NCBI GenBank assembly: GCA_026874595.1
Contig: CM049315.1
Coordinates: 72,961,416-73,025,415 of the forward strand
Length of the DNA stretch: 64,000 bases
Direction of reading: 5' to 3'
DNA from: Sipunculus nudus
Lineage: Eukaryota > Annelida > Sipuncula > Golfingiida > Sipunculidae
Shown here: positions 1 to 11,982 of the stretch, piece after piece
Layout: each line of letters opens with the position of its first letter
Position numbering within the stretch: the stretch's first letter is position 1
Notes under the pieces: generated by a model
The model's input: only the letters and a program-made list of their open reading frames with translations
The model's database searches: none
Told to the model about the DNA's origin: nothing
Made by a program: the position numbers and the translations under genes

Positions 1-285
1 ACTCCTTCAATTACAGGGTGCATGATATCCCGCTTGCTAGTTCATTACAAAGTGGAACCCCCGAAAGGCGCATTCATTTGTGAGTGAAATCTCCAAATAA
101 ATCCTGCATAGCATTTCACAATAGCTTGGGGCCGACCGTGATAAACTTACTGCCTCGACTGAGATGCGAACACATGATCTCCCATTTGACTCCAGTCATT
201 TTTTAGGGACTCGGACTCTGAGAAAAGGACTCAAGAAATCAGGCCCTCTCGAGTAAAGTCGAAAGATAGCTCTGTTACATACAAG

Positions 286-341
<56 letters not shown>

Positions 342-1456
342 GCAAACTACAGTATACTACTTAAAAGGCGGTATACACCAAGCGTTAATTCTGCATTGGG
401 AGCTAAATAAAATGTTTTATAATAATAAATTATAAATATTATAAGATATTATAAAAAGCATGTATAAACAAACATAAATTAAAAATTTTCTTTGGTAAGG
501 AGATATTTATTGGATTCGGACCTGGCTTCAATTTCCAGATGACTCAGACCCGAAGAAGGTGGACTTGGACCTGAACCACAAGGACTCAGACTTAGACTCG
601 AACTCGGGTGGGGTGAGCTCGCTCCAAAAACTGATAAACTGACACCTCGGTTGGCTTCGTACTCATTGCTGAGTGTCCAAGTACTACTTGGTGCCCCTTT
701 GCTGTTTTAACCCCTGAGTGTTCATCGCGTGCAGTCATTACATGCGAAAGTTGTTTTTTTATAATTTAGTTTTAATTGATACCATATATGTATTAATGCT
801 TTGGAAAAAACACTCAGGTAAAATATATTTATAGAATTAAACTGCATGTTACAGTATATGAAAATACAGTAATCAAAAACTGTGTAAGGTTATTTTTTAC
901 ATTGTTTTTACAACAGGTCGTTCAGATCATTAAATAACTCGAACTATGTTTTGGTAGTTTAAATGTCCTTTTTCGGCCAATGCCCGCCTGTCTTCGTGGT
1001 GTTTTTTTTGTATTTATGTTTCGGTCATAAAGGGATTTCCGAACACTCTGCGTTCTTTGTGCAGTTTTGTGTAGCATAACAAACCGCCGGCCTTGTCTTC
1101 TGTGATTCTCTACTCATTGCGTTGTCAGGGTAACGTGCCGAGGCTTTGCTGCAACGTCTTCCCTGATTGGTTAGCTGATGAATGGGTGTTTGTTTGTTGG
1201 GACAGGTTAGTTTTTTTTTTTTTTTTGTTCGCCGGTTACAAAGTGTTACACAGGGCATTTGTTCTTCCAAAATCAAATTATGATCAAAAATGAACGATCC
1301 CTTCGGAATGTGCTTTTTTTTTTGTTTTTTTTTTTTCAAAACGCCCACCCGGCGTCCGCCTCTCGGGTCACCCGTATCCGCGAAAGGACGCGCGGGGCCC
1401 GGGGCAAAATATTAGGGCCGTCCCCACCAACATACACGTTTTAGGTGAGGCCACTT
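1..1456. other. Non-coding stretch
   Basis: No frame here looks like a real gene; the short open frames are interrupted by poly-T and poly-A runs. It holds a (TA)n microsatellite (289-338). It could be intergenic or the first intron of the transporter downstream. The conserved first membrane segment of SLC16 proteins (an Asp-Gly-Gly-x-Gly-Trp type motif) was searched for by eye in the plus frames and not found. Confidence 0.6.
289..338. repeat. (TA)n microsatellite
   Basis: An uninterrupted TA dinucleotide run of about 25 units, the first of about fifteen such runs in the window. Confidence 0.95.
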
Positions 1457-2261
1457 TGTTACGGAACCTAATATAAACAGATCACGTATGCGTGATAAAC
1501 AGAAATTTTGTAATGGAGATAAAAAAATCAGATTCTGTAACACTAGGCAGCGTGAAATGTCTAGCGGAATGAATAGGAAGTCATTGGCTTTTTGTTAACA
1601 AATAACTATAATTTATTCTTAAAACAACCCTAACAATATAATACACTAAATCAATACAATAATACAGTACAACAGCGGTATAGCAACAAGTCATTACAAT
1701 CTCACAGAAAATAATGTATGTGCACAGTACCTGGATACCAACACCATCATAACGATAAGTCCTTTAAATGTAAACTCCCGGAGAATGACAGTCCAGTGAA
1801 AAGTTCTTGCAACAACCCAGAAAGTAAACTGAAGTCCAAATGCATAAAATCCAGGAGAAAGTCTTTGAAAATGTATAATTGCCGCATTCGTCGGATAAGG
1901 TCCTAGAATCTGACACACGCTTCTGCGTCCGCTGGAATCTACTCTGCTGTCTCTCCCTGCCGTTCTAAAACACAGCCCCTTTATATACCTTCACACCTCA
2001 TGCCGAGAATTTTCCACTTCTCGAACAGTCTATAAGATCTTGCACAACACGCGTTTCAGGAATTCTCTAGAAAAACAGCGCTGTGAATCACCACACACCA
2101 CGCTCATCACGTGACCCCGGCCAGGCGTGAAAACCCAACGCTCCCATGACAACGAGAGCTCAACCAGTACGGATTAAACATAGAATGTAATACGCGGCCA
2201 GACACGAGCGCCACAACAGGAGTTACGCCCGTGTCACATAATAAAAAGAGCACCTGTAACA
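1457..2261 (-). mobile_element. Solo LTR of an LTR retrotransposon
   Basis: Read on the minus strand, this 805-bp block begins TGTTACAGG and ends CCGTAACA, the TG...CA form of LTR ends. The same four bases, ACTT, lie on both sides (1453-1456 and 2262-2265), as expected of a target-site duplication. Inside, in the right order on the minus strand, are a TATA box (TATATAAAGG, around 1978-1987) and an AATAAA signal (around 1613-1620). No internal retrotransposon region or partner LTR adjoins it, so it is read as a solo LTR left by LTR-LTR recombination. A short relative of its 3' end occurs in the opposite orientation near 14.61-14.66 kb. The parent family is not identified. Confidence 0.7.
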
Positions 2262-2265
2262 ACTT

Positions 2266-3664
2266 CTGTTGCACTTTTACCAAAAAAAAAATTTTGTTTA
2301 AGGTGTCCCGTTTATAGTAATGGTGATATCGATCATGCTGCGGGATGTTATCTGAACGCCATTCCTTAATACAAAGGAAAGATACGGGCAGATCGAGCTA
2401 GGGCATTGAGGCTAAAGTTCTGAAGATACCTTTCGCGATAACTGACTCCTTCATTAGTATGACAATACAAACACTAACGGAGTTGTTTGTGTGGAGATAT
2501 TACAGCTGCTGCGAAGACTGACAATGCAGTTCAAGAAACAGAACAGAACTCATTATCCAACTAGAAATCTGCATTCTAAGGAATGCATGCCTCCGCCATG
2601 GGGAAGGGGGGGGGGGGGTTCTATTGTGGGTTGCTCCCAAAATTGTATTTGCATATACCTGTTTTTTTATGCATAAGTGACTCTACATTTGTAAATTTCC
2701 CTTGATGATATTCCTAAATCCGGATCATGTGCCAGATCTACATAAAAATCAAATCTATTCTTAAATAGCACATTCCCGAAATGCCCTGACAATTCCATGG
2801 GATTTCGTTCATGATTGCTTGAGTTATGCTTTGGAAAAACACACACACAAAAACAAACAAAAAAAAAAAAACACCCACCCTAACGGGGATGAACGCATAG
2901 TCTCTTGACGGAGGCAATCAATTATAGCCGAAGCTGTGAATACACGACACAGTAGGCATTCATATTGAACCGTGTGGCTACTTGAATCTTAACATACTCG
3001 CTGACGTCAAAGGGACAAATTCCGTCTATCTGACGTGAACCACTCATCCCACTAATAAGTCCCGATTGAGATTATCAATGATTGGTCGGTTTTCTCATTA
3101 AAATTGATTTAACTAATTGAACAATTAAGAAAGCGACCATAAGCGATTAAACAAAATCAACCAGCCACCTGACGAAGAGATCTAAGCTCTGAATGCTCCT
3201 GAAGAAAATAAAGTCTACACTAAGCTGTCTTCATCTTATTTGCTACATTGAGAGACTGGGACGGCTACACACTTTACATACACGCACACCAGATTAGGAT
3301 GAATATAATGCACCTCTGTGCTCTCTGCCTCCTAAAAATCTGTAAATATATACGGTCATATAGAGTCATTAAGTACTGATAATATACTAATTTTATATAT
3401 ACAAGAGAGCGCATGGCCGTGGGCTTTTCCCCCAAAATAAGGTATTTGTGTGAATACCTGTACGGAGCCGTATACGGCGCTGGATGAGGAAACCGGGAAG
3501 TCAGAGTTCTAAAATTGCCTATATGGCTCTCTAAAATCATGTTATTTTATCATATTTTAGTTCCAACTGTATCCGAGTCCATATACGTGTCCGGATAAGA
3601 GAAAACACAGCCTAAGAATGTATTTTTGGAAACGTTAATAATCTGTGAATTTTCTTTTCTATAG
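2266..3664. other. Non-coding stretch before the first visible transporter exon
   Basis: No supported gene. There is a poly-G tract near 2606-2619 and an A-rich tract near 2838-2872. The last bases before 3665 form a T-rich tract ending in AG, a good 3' splice site, so the right part is intron of the transporter gene. Confidence 0.6.
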
Positions 3665-3778
3665 GTCTGCAAGTCTCGTTCGGAGTGATATATCTTGACC
3701 TGGTGGACAGATTATCCTCTGGTGCTACCGAAACAAGCCTCGTTCTGATTATTTTCAACTTAATCCACTTTTGTTTTG
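3665..3778 (+). CDS. Transporter exon (segments 1-2 region)
   Basis: The acceptor TTTCTATAG precedes 3665 and the donor G|GTATGT follows 3778. The exon starts with two bases completing a glycine codon and reads LQVSFGVIYLDLVDRLSS before a conserved GATETS motif. It is in phase with the next exon. Confidence 0.9.
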
Positions 3779-4241
3779 GTATGTGATATTGACACCATAG
3801 AGCCTGAGACCACTACTAGCAGAGTTGATAGAAAACTTGATACTAACTTTCCCATGGTTTAAGACTTCTTTTCTGTCATATATTCGTATTACGAAATAAA
3901 ATAAATCGAGACACGTTAAAGAAAATAACCAACTGAGGGCGCTGACTTTTCGCGGTACCTTTTACCGGAAATAATACTCCAATCTTGAGTATACTCTACG
4001 CCGTATTTCAACTGGAATGCCGTAATTTGAATTTTGTGTTAATATTTCATCCTTGTATGCTTTCCCCAGGGCCCCTTGCCAGTTCGTTGGCGAAGAGATA
4101 CGGATGTCGGGGTGTCGTGATAACAGGCAGTTTAATCATGACGGCAGGGTGTATTGCCTCGGCTTATGTGTCAAGCCTTTACGCCCTCTATGTGACACTG
4201 GGTGTACTAACAGGTCAAGAATCTAATTTTAGCATCTATGT

Positions 4242-4281
<40 letters not shown>

Positions 4282-4282
4282 T

Positions 4283-4361
<79 letters not shown>

Positions 4362-7300
4362 GGAGGGAGGGGAGAGAGAGAGATTTCCCAAATATATTCA
4401 GTAAATCTCTATGTCATATATGACCCTTGAGAAATAATAATGTATCATGACAAAAACATTAAAGTTGGTTTGGAACACGTTATATCACCCCTATTAAGTC
4501 AATATATCAAATATTGAACATTGTATGATATATTTTTGGGCTGGGTTTTCTCTTGACATGCATTTTTATTTAATTATTTTCAGGTTTTGGGTCCAGTCTA
4601 ACGCTGGCCCCATCTTTGGTTATAGTGAGTTATTACTTCGTAAAAAGAAGATCTAAAGCCATGGCTCTGAGCACGTTTGGAAGCAGCATCAGCTGTATAG
4701 CCATGGCTCCTTTTCTGTTATGGATTCTTGATATCTACTCATTCCCGGGAGCAGCATTAATGTATGCCGGTCTATCTTTTAACCTGTGCATAGCCGGCGC
4801 CCTCTACCGTCCGCTGCAAACACTTTATTTCACAAATAATGTGGACTCCATTGAGAAGTACATAGTAAAACAAACTTGTGTTGGTACATGCGAAAATGGT
4901 CATATACATTCTGAGAGTCAGATAGATCACTCTGATTTATATAATGATAAAGCAGTTGAGTTAAATCCATTACAAACAACGTGTATATCCCAACTATCAT
5001 ATAAAGGTGAAGTAGAGATAGAAAAAGTGACGTCACCAATAAGAGCGCAAGATACGAGAGGGACCCTTACAAAGCTATCATCAATATTCAAGAAGTTCCC
5101 TACCCCAAAGAACCAAGTTGCTGTGTTGAAAAATCCTTCATTTATCATATACGCGTTGACCGTCTTCTCAATGCCAATAAACAACATGAGTTTTTACACT
5201 TTCCTGCCAGCACTTTTAAAAAGGACAGGCGCAACGGAAGTGGAAGTAGCCATTGTCCTCACAACTGCCGGAGCATTTGACATCATAGGACGGTTTTCAT
5301 TTGGTTTCCTCTTTGACTTGAAGCTCATCAAGAGGTACCGGGTGTTGTTACAAGGTACAGCGGGCGTTATGACAGGTCTCGTGACCCTTGCTATACCTCA
5401 CGTGACCAGTCACGTGTGGATTACGATCATGTGCTCCTTGCGGACCCTCGTGATGAGCGGGTTTAATGCTCAACGTATCACTGTGATGGCTGATCTCATT
5501 CCCGTCCACCAAGTAGCGCCAGGTGTAGGGATGGTTCTGTTTTCCCAGGGTATGGGAAGCGTGGCGTTCATTGTGGCAGGTAGGTGTATGAACCATCGTG
5601 TTTTCAGTTTCATTTTTTTTCTATTTTTTGTTTTTTTTTAATAACTGAAATCGTTCAATATAGTTCGGTCATACTAATTATATATGGATCAATCCCATCG
5701 TTTTGGACATAATCGTTTGAACTCGTTCATTCACGTTCGGGTTGTGTGTGTTTGTGTGTGTTGTTGTTAGGAACGGAATCTCATGACATGTTCATGGCAT
5801 TTCGGGGTCGGGTCAATGAAAATCGATTAGACTTTAAAGTGGATCCGGCACATGATCTAGATCCAGGAACCTCATCAAGGAAAATTCACAAATGTACACT
5901 TAGGTCGCTTATAAACGAATGAAACTCGGAATGTGGATAAACAAGTTAATGACGGGGGATTGTATTTGTTAAAATACAGCTTGAATATTAACTTTGATGG
6001 ACAAATAAGACGCTTAAAATTGCTTTTATTTGAAGAAATACTGCATTTGCTTAACAGCACCATCTAGCGTCCGCTCGACGAAAAAAATGCCAAAAGTAAA
6101 TGCTCAAATTTCTAAAATTCCTGTGAGCACGCTAGCAATTTATATATTGTATTACAGAGGTGGAAATATTAAAGTGTGTTGACGAAATATTAACATTTAA
6201 ATTATATGTGCATTGCCTCACGCTGTTTGTTCATGCTGACTTAATACAAATGTTCCGTGGCATATGTATCCTGACTGTTTTAATACTGTTACCCGGTATA
6301 TTTGGTTCTTTGTGTGAGTAAAAACAGTGCACAGTTCTCTATCTGATAAAAATGCGTAATCAGAGATCCGATTTTGAGAATGTGCGACGATTCCCCAGCA
6401 AGGAGAATAACCATATGAAAGAGGAAACATAACAGAAACACCGGTTACATGCTTGAAAAATCTTTATTTGTGAAGTTGCTCATTACGGCTATCAGGTGGC
6501 GTGCACGCTATGTTTATGTTTATGGTACTGATCGCGCTTGTTTTTCTGGTCAGTTGTGTACAGGAGTAACTAGAGGACCTGTTTTTTTGTGACACTACGG
6601 GCCTCACTTTCCCAAATTGGGGGGGGGGGGGGGGGGGAGGGAGGGAGGAAATGGACCCCTTCAAAAGTTTGGTGTTGACTTAAATCCTGGATTTCAAAAG
6701 ATTTGACCTTGTATGATGATGATCAAGGTAACCAGGTTATGAACTTATCTGAGATTTTATTCTGGCTGATATGACCTTGAAGATCCAGGTGAAGGTCACC
6801 AGTTTTCGAGCTCCTCAAGGAACTCGATCAAAACAATTAGTGTTTCAAATTTGAGGGGGAAAATGTGTGATACTTCAGAAGTGATGGGGTTCTCCAAATT
6901 CTAATTCGGCCTATTTGACCTTGATGATGAAGGTCAAGGTCACCGGTTTTCAAACGCTTCCGAGATTTTGGTAGAAACAATTCAAATTTAAAATTTCATG
7001 AACAAATGTTGAGTCGTTCAGAAGTTATCGCGTTCACAATATATGACACAGACGACGCCGCCCACGATAGACCAAACACGGTCTCCCCCATGGGGAGGGG
7101 AGACATAATAAATGCGTTAATTTTTAATGAAATATTGGTAGAAATCATAAGGTTTTAAGAAGGAAACGCTATATTTTATGTATATTCAACATGCATGGTT
7201 TGCTGGTATGTGAATTGGTCTCTTTAAATGTATTCCCGAAAATAACGCATATTCATGTAATTCCAGGTGTGTTGAAGGATACCCTGCAGTCCTTGAACAT

Positions 7301-7430
7301 GCCGTTTTATTACGGAGGCCTGTCAATGGCTGCCCTTTCTTTGTTATTCGTCTGTCATCAGGGAGTCAAGTTCGTCAAAGCTGGAGGTAGGCCAACAAAT
7401 GAACTGAGAGAGAACAGGTCTGACCTCTGA
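3665..7430 (+). CDS. Monocarboxylate transporter-like protein (SLC16 family, MFS), 5'-partial
   Basis: Four exons (3665-3778, 4070-4213, 4584-5579, 7267-7430) join into about 471 residues ending at a TGA (7428-7430). SLC16 proteins are 12-segment plasma-membrane carriers; classical members move lactate, pyruvate or other monocarboxylates with a proton, and others carry aromatic amino acids or thyroid hormone. Diagnostic features are the segment-2 stretch GATETSLVL, a GPLASSLAKRYGCR loop, the segment-5 signature YYFVKRRSKAMAL, a long hydrophilic central loop between segments 6 and 7, and the segment-8 motif FDIIGRFSFG with the conserved Asp and Arg. All three internal introns are phase 1 and split a glycine codon. 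Only the exon carrying segment 1 is missing. Substrate cannot be told from sequence. No frameshift or stop is seen, so the gene looks functional. Confidence 0.93.
4070..4213 (+). CDS. Transporter exon (segments 3-4 region)
   Basis: The acceptor TTTCCCCAG precedes 4070 and the donor G|GTCAAG follows 4213. It encodes the GPLASSLAKRYGCRGV loop and the hydrophobic segment after it, ending GVLTG. Phase 1 at both ends keeps the frame. Confidence 0.9.
4244..4382. repeat. Compound (TA)n-(GA)n microsatellite in an intron
   Basis: A TA run with a few TTTA interruptions passes directly into a GA run of about 70 nt, inside the second visible transporter intron. Confidence 0.95.
4584..5579 (+). CDS. Transporter large central exon
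   Basis: The acceptor TTATTTTCAG precedes 4584 and the donor G|GTAGGT follows 5579. This 996-nt exon encodes segments 4-11, including YYFVKRRSKAMAL, the roughly 100-residue central cytoplasmic loop rich in Lys, Glu and Ser, and FDIIGRFSFG. A single large exon covering this part is typical of SLC16 genes. Confidence 0.92.
5580..7266. other. Last intron of the transporter, with repeats
   Basis: A 1.7-kb intron. It contains a poly-G tract (around 6620-6637) and a diverged pair of ~200-bp units (about 6690-6890 and 6895-7035). Both units carry TGACCTTGA and AGGTCA-type half sites and a CAGTTTTC/CGGTTTTC segment. No internal exon was recognised. Confidence 0.6.
7267..7430 (+). CDS. Transporter terminal exon
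   Basis: The acceptor TAATTCCAG precedes 7267. The exon begins VLKDTLQSLNMPFYYGG, matching the segment 11-12 loop of the family, continues through the last hydrophobic segment and ends with a short polar tail and TGA. A possible polyadenylation signal AATAAA lies at 7642-7647. Confidence 0.9.
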
Positions 7431-7664
7431 GTAACAAAGGGATAATGAACGCAACACAGGAACGTGTGATTTGCCGATTTTGCAGTTAGGGCTCATGTTA
7501 ATACTAGTAAAGTCATATCACACATAGATAGTTCGGTTGGTACCGACTGGCTATCGGACATCGCACCTCCTATTTCGCGACGGATGCTCTCCGTTTTAGC
7601 CAACGATCCCCAAACCGATATATCATTGGAACTAATGCCAAAATAAAGTAAAATCACCCGTATC

Positions 7665-7721
<57 letters not shown>

Positions 7722-9790
7722 CACACACATCTATTACAATGATTTCTACAATAAAAATAATCCGATAAACATCCTTTAGCCATTTGGAACCATGCCTATT
7801 TAATCCATTAGATTTGACAGAATCCGAATTGATATAATATGGATGTTTTACATATTCCGGTAAAGTAAAATTGGAGAAACATAATCTTAACCTAATTTCT
7901 GTTAAAGAAACACACAAACGATTTAAACATCTAAACGTTTATCTTACCATGATAAACTATATTTTTTTCTGTTGGATAAACAGCTTCTGTTTCTTTTTCA
8001 ATAAGAGTGTCCTATTTAAGCCTAAGCGTAATATGCTTTACCGCGATTATGGTTAGACACCAACTGCTTTTTAATCTTTTGTATATCAATCATCCATAGA
8101 ACATAAACCGTTCATTTTTGTATCAAAAGAAAATCTTACTTTTTTATATACAAGATTTTATACAAATTTACGAGCCTTGAGAAGTGTACATACATATATA
8201 ATGCCATTGACAAGGATGAATTTTAAGTAAAGGTAATTGCAATCAATAACCGTACGGTCATACTCTATTTGTAATAGATATAAAATGAAACATTCAAGGG
8301 GTTGCTTTAATATATTCATATGACATATACTGTGCTTGCCTTTATTTATTGCCTGAATTTTTTTGCGTTTTTTTTTATTTTTAACAGTTTCACGGGCTTC
8401 CTTTTTCGCGCTCTGTCATTTGTGTAGTATAATTTATTTGTCAAATATGAAACTATAAACTGTAGTGACCAATATGTTTCATGAACCGCTGAATTCCCTT
8501 TTATCTAAGCCTACTATTTCTCTGACCGAATATCGCATGTTTGAACAGTCACGGAAGGCTTAGCTCTCGCATGCGGGAAGCATTACCCCGCTTTACGCGT
8601 GTACATTTATCTCGAGGTGTTTTACCTATACTACTATCAGTGACCCTTATCGGATATATCTGAAGTGTATGTGTGCCAAACTAGATGGCATCTAGTGGTG
8701 CTTTAAGTGAACATTTAATAGAAGGTAGTCATTCACATTGTGTCGTATTAGTTAATGAATAAAATTTGTTATCTCAAGTAGTGAACGTAGCCGTTTGGGT
8801 AGCGCCACCTTGTATCTATATAAAGGACTAATGCCGACGTCATAACCGAAATCATATGAAGCGCCGAATCATGTGTGTGTGATTGGCTAGGGATGATTAA
8901 CGACGTGAATATTTGAATATATTCGAAAGGTCACAATTCAAAATGGGACCAAATAACGTAGAACAGTAGAATATAATGTTTGGCCTCAGATTTTAACTGC
9001 GAAAAAATGAAAAAGACCCCTTCTTTCGCCCAAATGAAGTAGTTTGCAACTGACAAATGGGTTCACCACTGAGAATTCCCTTGATATAGCCGGTAATGTA
9101 CCGCTATGAATGTTTAAACTGACACTTACAGATGGGATCAATGAACAAAGTCTGGTATTGGAGGAACCCAGTGATTTGTTACACTGCGCATGTATGTCAA
9201 CTATGATTTAGGTATAATGTAACACATACGTGTATAATAAGGGAATATACTGTTGCAACACCAGTTTTATTTTACTCATATTTGTCGCAAACATTATATT
9301 ATAAATGCAAAACATAATAACCTGAAATTATTATTTATTTATTTAAACCGGGTGGGTGGGAGTGGAATTTGACATGAACGGAACCTACACCAGACCGCCT
9401 TCTGTGCGTGCACGTAGATAATGAGCAGACGATGCCCACGCCCCTCTGGATTTTTCTTTTTACGAATGAAACGGAAGGGAACCAGGCCCCCCCCCCCCCC
9501 ACCCACCTATGGTCCAGTCCACTTTTCTCACTTTAAATGCCTTTAAGATTAAAGGCGACTTAAAGATGAGATTAATGAACAAGCCTGGTATTGGAGGAAC
9601 CAAGTGATTTATTACATGAATAAATTCACAGATGTGCATGTATGTCATCCAAAGACTAAGAGTCCTTCAAAACCAAACATTGTTCAAATACATATAATCA
9701 AAGTACATCTGTATGACATATAGGTATGTCTTACAATTGTCTCCACCGTAAGAAATATTTACGAAAAATAAGGTTTCGAATGATTCATAT
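7431..9790. other. Non-coding stretch downstream of the transporter
   Basis: Holds a (TA)n run (about 7667-7719), a poly-C tract (about 9487-9500) and a ~90-bp diverged direct repeat (about 9118-9205 and 9555-9645) sharing the phrase TCTGGTATTGGAGGAAC. No supported gene. Confidence 0.55.
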
Positions 9791-9793
9791 ATT

Positions 9794-10156
9794 TTATGAA
9801 TTTTGCTCTGTCCAAGGTACTTTTGCACATCGAGATAGTCCAAATGATATCCAGTCTCCTTCAGCTTTAATAATCTCTGTGGGTACATGAGGGCAAAGGT
9901 TATGCATGGCCCTTCCGCGGCGAAAGGAATGTCTTGAATAGAGATGTCAGGGCAAGTGTAACTGCTCAAGAACAAGCCTCAGTTTGATGAAAAATTGGTT
10001 GTATGTCATGCCGTAAGCCTGTCCACCTGACCGTTAGTTGAATACGGAACTATCGGGATGTTTCAAACCAGCCAACATGGCAGCTCGGAGGATTGCTCTA
10101 GCTGGGCATAGTCCAACACCTATGCCTGGCTCTCTTGACACTTGAATGGAATATCT
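9794..10156 (-). pseudogene. Tyrosine recombinase remnant of a DIRS-like retroelement
   Basis: One minus-strand frame from 10156 to 9794 resembles the C-terminal half of a tyrosine (phage-type) recombinase as carried by DIRS/Ngaro-like elements. It shows SREPG near the start, then a TYNQFF block, HSFRRG (the H-x-x-R catalytic motif) and IIKAEGDW, the usual lead into the active-site tyrosine. Two in-frame stops (TAA after SSVFN; TGA just before HLYSRHSF) and a degraded end without a clear nucleophile tyrosine show it is dead. Such recombinases integrate the circular DNA of the element in place of a DDE integrase. The RNase H and reverse transcriptase of the same kind of element lie upstream on the same strand. 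An overlapping 102-residue open frame here is only a shadow. Confidence 0.7.
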
Positions 10157-11066
10157 GAAATACATAACAAGTCCCCAAGATTTTAGTACGCCATGTTAAT
10201 GCATGACGCGTCTGCTAATTGTTGAAGGTAACAAGCTATCTGAACACACTGTAAAAAGCAACCAAACATGCGCATAAAAGGTTGAGTCTACCGACTGTTC
10301 AAGCCTAAGGACAGACCACAACTTAACAACATGTTTACTTTGACCCTTTAATGCGCTTAATGTCATTCACGCGTGACCTGAGAGAATGGGCTATCCAATC
10401 GTCACTGCCTAACGGGTTTGAAAAGCCACTTTCGACATGCAACAGTCGTACTACATTCAAATACAGTTTTATTGAATGAGAACTGTGATTGTTTTCTAAG
10501 TATGCTACATAGCGTAATAAAGCCTGACTGCTTACTATTACCGATGGAAACTGAAACTGATGACAAAAGCCAAGTGATGTACGTAACTGGCTTCGATTGG
10601 TGGGATTTGTGGTCTCAGCGTAGCCGCTCGTCGAAACTTCTCTACGTCCCTGTTCAGCGCTTCCGGAGCTTCTGCCAGTGCGTCACCTGTTTAAATATAG
10701 TACATAGTGCCTTTAACAACATGTGATTACATAAACTGATCGCGGCAAATATTTCCGCCTTTCAGTTTTGACACAGATGCCAGGCGTTGATAAAGACATT
10801 CAGCTGCAGAAGCCTGCCTGTCATTTAAATATCGACAACGAACGACAAAGTTATATTTCATGGAGACCAAAAAAAATATCCTCAGAAGAACCATAAAACG
10901 ATTGATGCGACAGGAACATTTGATGATGATTGCTGCTGTAAATGTATTGTCTGTATAGATGTATATCGTCTTATTACAAAATAAGTGTCCCCACTTTATA
11001 ACTGCAAAAGCGGCAATTGCGGCCTCTTAATAATATATATGCAAATCAGCTAATTCAGGAAAGTCA

Positions 11067-11982
11067 ATGCCCGAGTTAATGTACCACTGGTCCCCCCCCC
11101 CCGTAGAAAGCACCAGCTCCTGTTTTAAAGGAATCCGTCATAGAAGTTTCATGGGGACTTTCCTCAATGAAGGAGACAACGTCATTAAACTGCCGCATGA
11201 ATTTATGCCACAACTTGACATCTTGCTTTACCGCACACTGCAGTTTTGCCTTGTGGTATATTCGCTTCATCTTGGCGATGCAATTAAGCAATCTTCGGAA
11301 AATCCTTGCGCTTTTCCCAATCCTCGCTGCAAAGTTCAGTTTGCCTGATAAGGACTTAAACTGCCGTTTTGTTGCACAAGCAGTTTCACAATTTTTTCAA
11401 AAGTGCATTGATATCCTGCAATTTATCCTCAGGTAAGGTTAATTTACAGGTGAGTGTATTTCTTCCAATACCAAAAAACACTTAACAGGTACAAGGCGCT
11501 ACAAGTTTATCTCTGTTTACTTCAAGGTCCAAAGGTAATAAATGTTTTATCATAGCTACCCAGGATTCGTAAGGTTCCAAAACTACCAGATAGTCATCCT
11601 GGTAGGCGACCACACTGTGCCCCTGTCGCTCCATCATCCGTTTTAAGCCCTGTGAAATCGTATAAAAATGGGTTGGAATTGCCCTGGCTCCAAAAGGCAA
11701 TTTGACGTCATACATTTACCTTGTCTAGCCATGTTCAAACGTCCACTCCAGACTCCGATTGACTTGATGTCCATTTTATCTGCAAAAATAACCATGTTTG
11801 ATTAGGTTAACAGCAGAGCCAAACGATTCATATATGTGTTTATCATACTCTGGGAAATGCCAGTTCAATGAATCACCTAGCGGAAGCCTGCTATCATGTA
11901 TAAGTCTATAGCCCCCGTCACTTTTTGACACCTCACCTAGGAGTCTTGGGGGCTTGGTTGTTGACGATACTGGCGATGCCAA
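11067..11982 (-). pseudogene. Reverse transcriptase-RNase H remnant of a DIRS-like retroelement
   Basis: Minus-strand pieces in several frames make up an RT-RNase H module. At 11982-11776 is KSDGGYRLIHDSRLPLGDSL, the first RT motif of DIRS-like enzymes. At 11715-11482 are LPFGARA and the catalytic YQDD box with VVAY before it. At about 11440-11300 is a SLSGKLNFAARI-like thumb segment. At 11291-11076 is a WHKFMRQFN motif followed by TDSFKTGAGAF, the RNase H start. At least three frame changes break it. With the recombinase remnant at 9.8-10.2 kb, the order RT, RNase H, recombinase on one strand fits a single decayed element. DIRS-like assignment comes from motif recall, not a search. Confidence 0.72.

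Noticed and set aside
5348-5596. 82-residue minus-strand frame
   Set aside because: It is antisense to the conserved transporter exon and has no supporting motif.
9667-9975. 102-residue minus-strand open frame
   Set aside because: It overlaps the tyrosine-recombinase remnant in another frame; the recombinase motifs are in the shifted frame, so this is a shadow.
10418-10726. Plus-strand open frame containing FDWWDLWSQ
   Set aside because: It lies inside the DIRS-like element on the opposite strand; no family recognised with confidence.
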